The position numbers were made by a program, and so were the translations under genes. Below, piece by piece: positions 22,977 to 30,964 of a stretch of 41,328 nucleotides of DNA (within the stretch, counting starts at the first letter, position 1; each line of letters starts with the position of its first letter). The DNA is from Pseudomonadota bacterium. GTDB lineage: Bacteria; Pseudomonadota; Gammaproteobacteria; UBA4575. The stretch is from contig VXPJ01000002.1 of assembly GCA_009839635.1 (NCBI GenBank), positions 1-41,328 of the forward strand. The letters are read 5' to 3'. The notes below the pieces were generated by a model, which saw only the letters and a list, made by a program, of their open reading frames with translations, had not been told where the DNA came from and did not search any database.

Positions 22977-24167
22977 ATGCAAAGCTGGGAAGACCCGATC
23001 GCCGATACGCGAACCAACACGTCAAGCGTTACCGCACCTGCAGTTTTTGTGGACCCGCAGGTCCTGGACGCACGACGGGCACCGACCGAACAGCCTGAAG
23101 GCCAGGAGCGGCACGAAGGCGTTACCGGTCTGGAAAGCATCGAAAGAGGTGCTGGTCGTATCCAGGTCGATGACAAAAAAATCATCAATTGCCGTGCTGA
23201 TCTGAATCAACTGGTGCCCTTCAAGTACGAGTGGGCTTGGCAGAAATACCTGGATGGATGTGCCAATCACTGGATGCCCCAGGAAATCAACATGACGGCC
23301 GACATAGCGCTGTGGAAAGACCCGGATGGACTGACCGAAGATGAACGCACCATCATCAAACGCAATCTGGGGTTTTTCTCCACTGCAGACTCGCTGGTCG
23401 CGAACAATCTGGTACTGGCTGTGTACCGGCACATCACCAACCCGGAATGCCGGCAGTATCTGTTGCGCCAGGCTTTTGAAGAAGCCGTCCATACGCATGC
23501 TTACCAGTATTGTATCGAGTCCCTGGGTCTGGATGAGGGCGAAGTGTTCAATATGTATCGGGAATTGCCGGCGGTTGCCCGCAAGGCCGAATGGGCATTG
23601 CCGTATACCAACAGTCTGGGTGATCCGAACTTCAGAACCGGTACCGCAGAAGACGATCAACGGTTACTGAGAGACCTTATTGCATTTTATGTGGTGTTCG
23701 AAGGCATCTTCTTCTACGTGGGTTTTGTGCAGATTCTTTCCATGGGTCGCCGGAACAAGATGACAGGGGTCGCCGAACAGTTTCAATACATCCTGCGCGA
23801 CGAGTCCATGCATATGAATTTCGGCATTGATGTGATCAACCAGATCAAGATGGAAAACCCGCATCTATGGACGGAAAGTTTCCAGCAGGAAATCGTCAAG
23901 CTCATTCAGCAGGGCGTAGAGCTTGAGGTCCAGTATGCCCGTGACACCATGCCGCGTGGCATTCTCGGCTTGAATGCTCCCATGTTTGAGGAATATCTGA
24001 AATTCATCGCCAACCGGCGCTGTGCACAGATCGGCTTGTCGCAACAGTATGCTGGAGTAGGCAATCCCTTCCCATGGATGTCAGAAATATTGGATCTGAA
24101 AAAAGAAAAGAACTTTTTTGAAACCCGGGTGACCGAATATCAAACTGGAGGAGCTCTTACCTGGTAA
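22977..24167 (+). CDS. nrdB: Class Ia ribonucleoside-diphosphate reductase, beta subunit
   Basis: I chose the ATG at 22977 because a GGAGGGGG ribosome binding site precedes it; an ATG at 22959 lies upstream of that site. The 396-aa subunit has the di-iron ligands: D in STADSLVANN, E and H in FEEAVHTHAY, E in VVFEGIFFYVGF, and E and H in RDESMHMNF. The radical tyrosine lies four residues after the first ligand histidine (HTHAY). It provides the tyrosyl radical to NrdA. The first 75 residues are a low-similarity extension before the conserved core. A strong terminator follows 56 bp after the stop. Confidence 0.95.
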   Translation: MQSWEDPIADTRTNTSSVTAPAVFVDPQVLDARRAPTEQPEGQERHEGVTGLESIERGAGRIQVDDKKIINCRADLNQLVPFKYEWAWQKYLDGCANHWMPQEINMTADIALWKDPDGLTEDERTIIKRNLGFFSTADSLVANNLVLAVYRHITNPECRQYLLRQAFEEAVHTHAYQYCIESLGLDEGEVFNMYRELPAVARKAEWALPYTNSLGDPNFRTGTAEDDQRLLRDLIAFYVVFEGIFFYVGFVQILSMGRRNKMTGVAEQFQYILRDESMHMNFGIDVINQIKMENPHLWTESFQQEIVKLIQQGVELEVQYARDTMPRGILGLNAPMFEEYLKFIANRRCAQIGLSQQYAGVGNPFPWMSEILDLKKEKNFFETRVTEYQTGGALTW

Positions 24168-24220
24168 GAGTCAGGGCCGATTCTCGGCGTTATGGGGCCA
24201 CCACTCATGGTGGTTGTATT

Positions 24221-24246
24221 AAGGGAGCGCCCTGCTCCCTTTTTTT
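24221..24246 (+). terminator. Rho-independent terminator after nrdAB
   Basis: GGGAGC (24223-24228), loop GCCCT, and GCTCCC (24234-24239) are followed by seven T residues. A second short hairpin, CCACC-ACTCAT-GGTGG (24198-24213), lies just upstream. This is the clearest terminator in the window and closes the nrdAB transcript. Confidence 0.88.
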
Positions 24247-24354
24247 ATGCGCTACCAAATGCAGACAGCAGCAGTCGCATGCCAAGTGACAGGACCAAAA
24301 TGATAGGTGCCCGTAAGATAAGGTAGAATTTCATCACCACAATAAGTACAGAGA

Positions 24355-25068
24355 ATGAACGTGTATGACTTTGATAGTCAGGTAGCAGTGGTTACCGGGG
24401 CCGCTGGCAACCTCGGTAGCACCGTAGCGAAGCTTTTCCATCGTGCAGGTGCGAAACTGGCGCTGGTTGACATCGGTTTTAATCGCTCACAACAGGCTTC
24501 TTGGCGGCGTGCGGAGAATGTTGGCTTGTTTGAGGCCGACCTGACCGATGTGAACCAGGTGAATCATTCGGTGGACCAAGTCATACAGCGTTTTCGACGC
24601 ATCGATATCCTTGCCAATGTTGCCGGAGGATTCAGGATGGGGCCCCTTGTGCACGAGACGCCGGTGCAGGACTGGGATTTCATGCTGGACATGAATGCGA
24701 AAAGTGTATTTCTCATGTGCCGCGCGATTATCCCGCACATGCTGAAAAGGAAAAAGGGCAGGGTCGTGAATGTGGCTGCACGTGCAGCAGTAGAAGGAAA
24801 GGCGAGAATGGCACCTTACTGTATCAGTAAGGCAGCTGTGATCACCCTCACCCAAAGTCTGGCGGCAGAGCACAAGCACAACAACATCAATGTGAATTGC
24901 ATTTTGCCGGGAACCATTGATACCCTGCAGAACCGCGCGGACATGCCGGGCAGCAATTTCAGCAACTGGGTACCACCTGCTGAACTGGCTAATGAAATTC
25001 TGCATCTTTGTTCAAAGCAGGCCAACGGGGTGACGGGTGCAGCCGTTCCTGTGTACGGTAAAAGCTAG
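24355..25068 (+). CDS. Short-chain dehydrogenase/reductase (SDR), catalytic serine replaced
   Basis: The 237-aa protein has the Rossmann motif TGAAGNLG (14-21), NVAGG near 88-92, and the catalytic Y155-x3-K159 (YCISK). At the place of the usual catalytic serine it has AARAA (141-145), which may alter activity; this change also occurs in some FabG-like proteins. The loop after strand 6 is short (ILPGTIDTLQNRADMPGSNF). The substrate is not predictable. It stands alone between the nrdAB terminator and a TonB receptor gene. A possible -10 box TAGAAT at 24324-24329 lies upstream. Confidence 0.85.
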   Translation: MNVYDFDSQVAVVTGAAGNLGSTVAKLFHRAGAKLALVDIGFNRSQQASWRRAENVGLFEADLTDVNQVNHSVDQVIQRFRRIDILANVAGGFRMGPLVHETPVQDWDFMLDMNAKSVFLMCRAIIPHMLKRKKGRVVNVAARAAVEGKARMAPYCISKAAVITLTQSLAAEHKHNNINVNCILPGTIDTLQNRADMPGSNFSNWVPPAELANEILHLCSKQANGVTGAAVPVYGKS

Positions 25069-25103
25069 ATAATGTATCCTGCGCATCTACTCTAATTCGC
25101 CAA

Positions 25104-25138
25104 CCTTGGGAACCCATAAAGATTATTTGACCCCAAGG
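25104..25138 (+). other. Stem-loop ahead of the TonB-dependent receptor
   Basis: CCTTGGG (25104-25110) and CCCAAGG (25132-25138) can pair around a 21-base loop, 26 bases before the likely start codon at 25164. I looked for the conserved core of a cobalamin riboswitch and did not find it; the whole gap is also too short. Role unknown. Confidence 0.35.
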
Positions 25139-25163
25139 CCGGGTGACAGCCTGGATACACATC

Positions 25164-26945
25164 ATGAACTTTAGGAACCTTGCGGGCGCATGCTTGATCA
25201 GCATAGGGACATGTGCTCATGCGCTCGATGAAGTCGTTGTTACCCCCGCCCGATATGCTCAGTCACTCGGGGAGGTCGTACCTTCCGTAGTGGTCATTAC
25301 CCGTGAAATGATCGAGCGCAGCCCCTCTGTGGACATCGCCGGCCTGTTGCGCTGGCATGCGGGTCTGGAAATTAGCCGCACGGGCGGTACCGGGCAACAG
25401 ACATCCGTGTTTATCCGGGGCACGGAAAGTGATCATGCTACGGTGCTCATTAACGGTGTGAAAATGAATTCCGCTACGGTTGGTATCGGTGCACTGGAGA
25501 TGATCAACACGTCGGTGATTGACCGAATTGAAATCGTCAAGGGGCCCCGTTCGACGGTGTACGGATCGGATGCTGTAGGCGGCGTTATCAACATCATTAC
25601 CTCTAACTTTGGGCAGGACGATGAGAACTCTACAAGCTTTCATGTGATGCAGGGACGGTACGGCATGGACGAGCAAGGCGTGAGGCTGCGCTATGGAAAC
25701 GACCAAGCCTCGGGCAACCTGTCTTTCAGCCGACTGGACACGCAGGGGTTTCCAGCAAGAAATACATCCGGCACGGATCACGGACACGATAATGAAACGT
25801 TTGACTTCAATATCCAAACAAAGGTGGGCGCAGGTGAGGTTGCACTTGGTTTTTGGCAGGCGAAGGGCAATACGGAGTACGACAGTTTTGGCAGTGATAA
25901 TGACCAGGATCGAAAGAACAATATTCTGAGGGCGGCGCTGACGGTACCCGTGTCCGACAACTGGCACTCCACCCTGTCCATGTCGCGAACGAAGGATGAG
26001 ATTCGCCAGAATCAGGAAAATTCTTTATCTTCGGGAAACAAGGATTTTGCCTTCACAGACCGGGTGGTCTACGACTGGAAAAATGATTTCACGCTGAATG
26101 ACCATGTGCTCGTTCTTGGGGCCTCACTCGCAGATGAGGACACTGATTCGCTGTCATTCGGCACCTCTTACCGGGAAAACACGGATATCTATTCGGTGTA
26201 TCTGCATGATCGGTTCGCACGCAATAGGCACAGCCTGTTCACGGCCACCCGCTATACGGATCATGAAGACTTCGGGAGTGCAGTCACCTGGAATCTGGAA
26301 TATGGCTATAGTCTGGCAACTCAGACAAGACTGTCCGCAAGTGTCGGTACAGGGTTTCGTGCGCCCAACAGCAGTTCAAGGTTTGGGTTTGGCGGAAATC
26401 CGGATCTGAGAGAAGAAACCTCCCGTTCCATCGAAGCAGGAATCAGTTATGATCTGAACCCCCTGACTGCGTTGTCACTGCGCATTTTCGATAACAGGAT
26501 AGAGGATTTGATCGACTGGGATGTCACGATCAGTCAGAACAGAAATATTGAAAGGGCACGTATTAAGGGGATCGAGGCAGCCTTAAGTCATCAGTCTGGA
26601 CCCTGGGATATCCGCTTGGAAGGCATAATCCAGAACCCCCGCAACGAGACCGAGAATTCGCGCTTGTTGAGGCGGGCAAAGCGTACATTGACTGGATCTT
26701 TGGCGTACAGCCGGGAGCAGTTTTTTGTGCAGATTAACAGTCTGGTCACGTCGCAAAGAAGGGATTTCGGTGACGTGGCTTTATCCGGCTACGGCCTGGT
26801 CGATGTGTCTGCGGGGTATCACTTCCCCTACGTGACGCTGGCATTAAAGGCAGAGAATTTGCTGGACAAGGAATTTGAGCTGGCCTCGGGATACAACCAG
26901 CCCGGCCAGTCCGTATTTGCAGAGCTGCAAATTAAACCCATGTAG
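25164..26945 (+). CDS. btuB: TonB-dependent outer-membrane receptor, BtuB-like
   Basis: From the ATG at 25164 the protein (593 aa) starts with a signal peptide (NFRNLAGACLISIGTCAHA) and then a TonB-box-like DEVVVTPARY. The plug domain follows (VVVITREMIERSP, TSVFIRGTESDHATVLINGVKMN, IEIVKGPRSTVYGSDAVGGVINI), then a 22-strand-type barrel ending near NLLDKEFELASGYNQPGQSVF. An in-frame GTG at 25143 would spoil the signal peptide. Length and plug motifs match BtuB. The gene next door encodes a cobalamin adenosyltransferase, which supports cobalamin or cobinamide as the substrate, though no riboswitch is visible. Transport of another siderophore-like compound cannot be excluded. Confidence 0.85.
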   Translation: MNFRNLAGACLISIGTCAHALDEVVVTPARYAQSLGEVVPSVVVITREMIERSPSVDIAGLLRWHAGLEISRTGGTGQQTSVFIRGTESDHATVLINGVKMNSATVGIGALEMINTSVIDRIEIVKGPRSTVYGSDAVGGVINIITSNFGQDDENSTSFHVMQGRYGMDEQGVRLRYGNDQASGNLSFSRLDTQGFPARNTSGTDHGHDNETFDFNIQTKVGAGEVALGFWQAKGNTEYDSFGSDNDQDRKNNILRAALTVPVSDNWHSTLSMSRTKDEIRQNQENSLSSGNKDFAFTDRVVYDWKNDFTLNDHVLVLGASLADEDTDSLSFGTSYRENTDIYSVYLHDRFARNRHSLFTATRYTDHEDFGSAVTWNLEYGYSLATQTRLSASVGTGFRAPNSSSRFGFGGNPDLREETSRSIEAGISYDLNPLTALSLRIFDNRIEDLIDWDVTISQNRNIERARIKGIEAALSHQSGPWDIRLEGIIQNPRNETENSRLLRRAKRTLTGSLAYSREQFFVQINSLVTSQRRDFGDVALSGYGLVDVSAGYHFPYVTLALKAENLLDKEFELASGYNQPGQSVFAELQIKPM

Positions 26946-26967
26946 TGCGTCTGTTGGCGGACTGTGC

Positions 26968-27516
26968 GTGACCGGCAGAACAACCAAAATTTATACCCGA
27001 ACTGGTGATCGGGGCGAAACTGGGTTGCCAGGTGGCAGGCGTGTGCGCAAGGATTGTCCTGAAATCCAAGCACTGGGCGATGTCGATGAACTGAATTCTG
27101 TTATCGGCATGATCCTGGCCCATGATTTGCCAACGGATGTAAAAAACAGTCTTACAGAAATCCAGCATCGCCTGTTTGATCTGGGTGCGGAATTAGGCAA
27201 TCCACGCTTGCGGAGGGTTCGTCCAGGAATGGTTACCTACTTGGAAGAACGGATGGATACCTTTACAGAGAACCTGCCAGCACTGAGAAGCTTCATACTC
27301 CCCAATGGCGTGCGTGCGGCTTCAGTTTGCCACCTGGCCCGCGCTGTTTGCAGACGGGCAGAAAGAAGCGTGGTGGTGTTGAGCAAGCATCAAACCGTCA
27401 ACCCGGAGATCCAAATCTACTTAAACAGGCTGTCCGATTTTCTGTTTATTTCGTGCAGGATCCTATCCGCCAGTTCAGACCACCCGGAAACACCTTGGCC
27501 AGACAAGCCTGCTTGA
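26968..27516 (+). CDS. pduO: Cob(I)yrinic acid a,c-diamide adenosyltransferase, PduO type
   Basis: The likely start is the GTG at 26968, preceded by GGCGGA and 22 bp after the receptor gene. The reading frame is open further upstream but overlaps btuB. The 182-aa protein has the ATP-binding N-terminus KIYTRTGDRGETGLPGG, the ALGDVDELNSVIG helix and the signature HLARAVCRRAERSVV. It transfers the adenosyl group of ATP to cob(I)alamin. The pairing with a BtuB-like receptor suggests a corrinoid scavenging and activation unit. It is convergent with the DUF2063 gene 10 bp away. Confidence 0.92.
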   Translation: MTGRTTKIYTRTGDRGETGLPGGRRVRKDCPEIQALGDVDELNSVIGMILAHDLPTDVKNSLTEIQHRLFDLGAELGNPRLRRVRPGMVTYLEERMDTFTENLPALRSFILPNGVRAASVCHLARAVCRRAERSVVVLSKHQTVNPEIQIYLNRLSDFLFISCRILSASSDHPETPWPDKPA

Positions 27517-27526
27517 TGGGTCCGGC

Positions 27527-28309
27527 TTAGTTCTGTGTCCTGGTGCCGAGCAAAATATCCTTGGCGCGCAACTGCTTCAAGGTCTTTCCACCGCTCCTGA
27601 TCACGACCTCCGGGTTTGGATGCTGCAACTCTTTGGCGATTTTTCCAAGAAGCTGTTTGCCTGTTTCCAGCTGGTTGTTTTTCATCTGTTCGATCAGCTT
27701 TGCCGTGATGGAGTTCAGTTCCATGAAGCCGACCTTGCCCTGCCTATCCCTGTAGATCATCAGAAACACAGGCTGTGCACTGGTCTGTTTCGGCTGAAAA
27801 TCAGGACCTATCTTATGCACCGGAAAGTGGTACCCGAAGAATTCTGCCAGAGGCGAAAGGACGGGCACGTTATGTATCAAATCGCCCGTGGGATCTACAT
27901 TTGTCATGTCTGGTTCAAGATCTGAATTAGCGAGACAGATTTCTATCCATTCGTAGTGAGCAAGCTCATTGATGAATACTGGATCTTCAGGCCGGGGCAT
28001 TCTCTCGTTTTCCAGGTAATCAAGGAATTCGCGGGAAATGTCCTTGAAATAGGGTGATGCGGATCGATGGTTGGCAAAAAAATCCCGAACCATCCTATGC
28101 CAGTCCTTATCGCTGTAGAGCCTGCGCAGCACGGGGAACGCACTTTTGATGAAATTCTGCACATTTCGATAGAGAAGGCCGCGATAGATTTTCATCCGCC
28201 GGTCTTCGATGCCTTCCGGTGCACTATTCCTGCTGGGGTCCCTCAGGTGCGCAGTAAACTCGTACTGGACTTTTTTGAATGCAGGTATTTTTGAAGGTTC
28301 GACTGGCAT
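27527..28309 (-). CDS. DUF2063 protein, partner of MNIO in RiPP maturation (BufC/HvfC-like)
   Basis: The 260-aa protein matches the DUF2063 'putative DNA-binding domain' family by its N-terminal helical part (QYEFTAHLRDP, RMKIYRGLLYRNVQNFI) and central FINELAHYEWIEICL. In Buf/Hvf and methanobactin systems such proteins recruit the precursor peptide to the MNIO enzyme rather than bind DNA. It starts 3 bp after the MNIO gene, so the two are co-translated. The C-terminal 80 residues (VFLMIYRDRQGKVGFMELN) resemble the second domain of the family. The partner role follows from family knowledge; the peptide is not identified. Confidence 0.85.
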   Translation of the reverse strand: MPVEPSKIPAFKKVQYEFTAHLRDPSRNSAPEGIEDRRMKIYRGLLYRNVQNFIKSAFPVLRRLYSDKDWHRMVRDFFANHRSASPYFKDISREFLDYLENERMPRPEDPVFINELAHYEWIEICLANSDLEPDMTNVDPTGDLIHNVPVLSPLAEFFGYHFPVHKIGPDFQPKQTSAQPVFLMIYRDRQGKVGFMELNSITAKLIEQMKNNQLETGKQLLGKIAKELQHPNPEVVIRSGGKTLKQLRAKDILLGTRTQN

Positions 28310-28312
28310 GGA

Positions 28313-29173
28313 TCAGCTGAGCTGTACATGGGACGCCGTGTCCCGCTTGTCCTGCAGGTTGCGAATTGTGCGTACTTCCTGCACCAGATCCTCCAGAGGA
28401 GGGATATTGAAATCCCGTTCCAGCAAAGTCGGTATGGAGCCGAACAACTCATAGGTCTTGTCCAGCAAGTCCCAGACAGGATCGATCACACCTGCGCCAT
28501 GGGTGTCCACAAGCAAATCTTCCTCTTCCACGTAGTGGCCGGCGATGTGGCAATATGCAATGCGTTCGCCGGGCAATGCCTGCAGGAATTCCATCGGGTC
28601 ATACTGGTGGTTAACAGAGTTGACATAGATGTTGTTTACATCCAGAAGCAGGTTGCAATCTGCTTCCTCGAGCACGGCGTTGACGAAATCGATTTCGTCT
28701 ATCTCTTTGCCTGGCGCTGCATAATAGGAGACATTTTCCATAGCGATCTTCTGTTCCAGGATATCCTGGACCCGCCTGATTCTGCCGGCAACATAATGCA
28801 CCGCCTCTTCAGTAAAGGGGATGGGCATCAGGTCATACAGGTGCCCGTCATCGGAACAGTAGCTCAGGTGCTCGCTGTAACAGCGGATGTCATGCACATG
28901 TATGAATTTCTTGACATCCTGCACCAAAGACTCATCCAGGGGGGCAGGGCTGCCGATTGAGAGCGATAGTCCGTGTGAGACAAACGGGATTTTTTCTGTG
29001 AAGGCGCGAAAGCGTTTGCTTAATTTTCCTCCGACTCCTATCCAGTTCTCGGGCGCGACTTCCATGAAGTCGATACAGGCCGGGAAGCTCGCTTCAAGCT
29101 CACCAAGAAGGTCGCGCCGGAAACCGAGACCCGAGCCGTGTACCGCATTGATATTTTGATGGATTGTACCCAT
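28313..29173 (-). CDS. MNIO (DUF692) multinuclear non-haem iron oxidase, BufB/HvfB-like
   Basis: The 286-aa protein is a TIM-barrel DUF692 enzyme. The metal ligands expected in MbnB/HvfB-type enzymes are visible: H67 (SHGLSLSIG), E146 (MENVSYY), D178 with following asparagines (LDVNNIYVN), H209 (YCHIAGH), D223 and H225 (DTHGAGV), and E252 (LLERDF). Such enzymes modify cysteines of small peptides, for example to oxazolone-thioamide or thiooxazole groups, to bind copper. The gene lies between a DoxX gene and a DUF2063 gene, as in Buf operons. No precursor-peptide gene is recognisable in this operon. Confidence 0.9.
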   Translation of the reverse strand: MGTIHQNINAVHGSGLGFRRDLLGELEASFPACIDFMEVAPENWIGVGGKLSKRFRAFTEKIPFVSHGLSLSIGSPAPLDESLVQDVKKFIHVHDIRCYSEHLSYCSDDGHLYDLMPIPFTEEAVHYVAGRIRRVQDILEQKIAMENVSYYAAPGKEIDEIDFVNAVLEEADCNLLLDVNNIYVNSVNHQYDPMEFLQALPGERIAYCHIAGHYVEEEDLLVDTHGAGVIDPVWDLLDKTYELFGSIPTLLERDFNIPPLEDLVQEVRTIRNLQDKRDTASHVQLS

Positions 29174-29229
29174 GTGGCATGGTTCCTAGGGGCTGCGAGA
29201 AAAGCCGCAAGACTGGCAAATTGTCCGGT

Positions 29230-29880
29230 TCATTTCCTGAAATGTCTGGCAATCCAGTAATCAATGGACAGGTATCTCCCTGCCCCCGTGAAAAACAGTG
29301 CCAGCAACATCACAAAGTAGGTCGCGGCAAATTCGATACCATTATTCAAAATTACAAAACCTCCTTTTTCTGTCAGCCATTTGTAATTCCCGTGTTTTTT
29401 CAGCAGGGATTTGGCGGCCTGCAGGCGTTTGCCCACTTCCTCACTGTTTTCCAGGCTGTGCTGGGCAGATGGAATCCCGATGGCTGCAAGTGGTTTGGCC
29501 GTGCTGGTGGCAGGGTCGCCCGGTGCTATCGCAAACCAGCCCTGGTTCCAGTGCACTGCAAAAATTGCTACAAGCATAGTGATCATCAAGGGGATGGTAA
29601 ACCAGCGTACTGCAACTCCAAACAGCAAGGCGATACCGCCGAACAACTCTGCGGATGCAGCAAGAATTGCCATGAGCATGGGGGCGGGCAGGCCAAGTCC
29701 CCAATCGGGATTTCCGAACCAACTTGCAATGTCTTCTAGGTGTATGAATTTGTGCAGGCCGACAGCAATAAATACAGGCGCCAGATACAGGCGCAGCGCA
29801 AGTGGTCCCAGAAAGTCGATGGCCCGAAGCCTGTCCAGGACGTCTTGCAATGAATTTGCGGTAGTGACAAGTACTGACAT
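29230..29880 (-). CDS. DoxX-family membrane protein (HvfX-like)
   Basis: The 216-aa protein has four hydrophobic helices (LALRLYLAPVFIAVGLHKFI, APMLMAILAASAELFGGIAL, FTIPLMITMLVAIFAVHW and AATYFVMLLALFFTGAGRYL). A soluble loop of about 60 residues before the last helix contains SAQHSLENSEEVGKRLQ and HGNYKWLTEKGGFVILNNGIE. This DoxX variant commonly accompanies DUF692/DUF2063 genes. It is the first gene of the minus-strand operon. Its function in these operons is not established; a quinone- or redox-linked role is often suggested for DoxX. The 26-bp gap to nth leaves no room for another gene. Confidence 0.85.
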   Translation of the reverse strand: MSVLVTTANSLQDVLDRLRAIDFLGPLALRLYLAPVFIAVGLHKFIHLEDIASWFGNPDWGLGLPAPMLMAILAASAELFGGIALLFGVAVRWFTIPLMITMLVAIFAVHWNQGWFAIAPGDPATSTAKPLAAIGIPSAQHSLENSEEVGKRLQAAKSLLKKHGNYKWLTEKGGFVILNNGIEFAATYFVMLLALFFTGAGRYLSIDYWIARHFRK

Positions 29881-29906
29881 TGGAGTCTCCTGTGAAGCGA
29901 TATTTC

Positions 29907-30545
29907 CTAGCGGATCACACCTTTTTCACTGTATTCGCAAAGATCAAAAATCGGACATTCATGGCATTTGGGCTTGCGTGCCAGACAGGTATAACGACCA
30001 AGCAGAATCAGCCAGTGATGGGCATGCAACTTGTATTTTTCAGGTACCCGCTTTTCCAGTCCAAGTTCTACGGCAAGCACATTTTTTCCAGGCGCGAGAC
30101 CGGTCCGGTTGGATACCCGGAATATGTGTGTATCCACCGCAATAGTAGGCTGGTTGAAGGCATTGTTAAGTACTACGTTTGCAGTTTTTCTGCCGACACC
30201 CGGCAATGACTGTAGTGCTTCCCGGTTGCGCGGTATTCTCCCCCCGTGTTTTTCGAGCAAAATGCGACAGGTCTTGATGATATTTTCAGCCTTGCTGTTG
30301 TATAGACCGATTGACTTGATATAGGTCTTCAACTTTTTTTCTCCAAGCTTGAGCATCTTTCTTGGCGTATTGGCGACTTTGTAAAGATCCCTGGTTGCCT
30401 TGTTTACGCTTACATCTGTAGCTTGGGCAGAAAGTATGACGGAAATCAGGAGTTCAAAATTGGACTTGTGTACGAGTTCTGTTCTTGGACTCGGATTGGC
30501 CTTTTTCAAGCGGCGAAAGATCTTTTCGTATTTTTCCTGATTCAT
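29907..30545 (-). CDS. nth: Endonuclease III
   Basis: The 212-aa protein starts at ATG 30545 (MNQEKYEKIF, the family N-terminus). It has the helix-hairpin-helix LPGVGRKTANVV with catalytic K120, D138 in VDTHIFRVSNR, and the [4Fe-4S] motif C187-x6-C194-x2-C197-x5-C203. It removes oxidised pyrimidines from DNA and cuts abasic sites. The gene lies 16 bp after the ferredoxin gene in the common metG-rsxB-nth order. Confidence 0.95.
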   Translation of the reverse strand: MNQEKYEKIFRRLKKANPSPRTELVHKSNFELLISVILSAQATDVSVNKATRDLYKVANTPRKMLKLGEKKLKTYIKSIGLYNSKAENIIKTCRILLEKHGGRIPRNREALQSLPGVGRKTANVVLNNAFNQPTIAVDTHIFRVSNRTGLAPGKNVLAVELGLEKRVPEKYKLHAHHWLILLGRYTCLARKPKCHECPIFDLCEYSEKGVIR

Positions 30546-30561
30546 GTGTATGGATAAGAGG

Positions 30562-30957
30562 TTACTTGTTGAGCGATAGTTCCTTTTTTCTGCGTTCGAA
30601 CAGCGTTTGTCTTTCTTGGCGCACAGATTCAAGTCTTTGTGTGCGCCGCTTGCGGTTGTCACGCGAAAACGCTGCAAATTCTTTTTTCAGTTTTCGCTGC
30701 TCGCATGAAGGAACGGTTTTATGTATCCGGTCAAAACGGGTATTCGCTTCCAGCGTTATGCAGTCGACCGGACATGGAGGGATGCACAACCTGCAGCCTG
30801 TGCAGTACCGGGTTATGACTGTGTGCATATGCCGGGATGCCCCGACGATCGCATCAAAGGGGCAGGCCTTGATGCACAATGTACAGCCGATACACTGCTG
30901 TTCATCGATTCTTGCAAGATACTTTCCCGTTGGGATGATGAGATCTGGGTTTTGCAC
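30562..30957 (-). CDS. rsxB: Short RsxB/RnfB-like 2[4Fe-4S] ferredoxin without membrane anchor
   Basis: The 131-aa protein starts with GTG at 30957, 7 bp after metG, without a clear ribosome binding site. It has two ferredoxin motifs (CIGCTLCIKACPFDAIVGA and CTGCRLCIPPCPVDCI) that match the C-terminal half of RnfB. The N-terminal membrane helix and the first Fe-S domain of full RnfB are absent, and upstream sequence belongs to metG. A basic coiled tail (about 45 residues rich in Arg, Lys and Glu) follows. Short RnfB-like proteins between metG and nth are known in some gammaproteobacteria, so this is unlikely to be a recent truncation. No rnfACDGE genes are present here. Confidence 0.82.
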   Translation of the reverse strand: MQNPDLIIPTGKYLARIDEQQCIGCTLCIKACPFDAIVGASRHMHTVITRYCTGCRLCIPPCPVDCITLEANTRFDRIHKTVPSCEQRKLKKEFAAFSRDNRKRRTQRLESVRQERQTLFERRKKELSLNK

Positions 30958-30964
30958 AGGAAAT

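Noticed and set aside
25069..25163. Cobalamin riboswitch upstream of the BtuB-like receptor
   Set aside because: The gap is under 100 bp and lacks the conserved GCCACTG-type B12 box; only a simple 7-bp stem is present.
30562..30957. Recently truncated rnfB pseudogene
   Set aside because: Both ferredoxin motifs are intact, and a short RnfB-like protein between metG and nth is known in other gammaproteobacteria.
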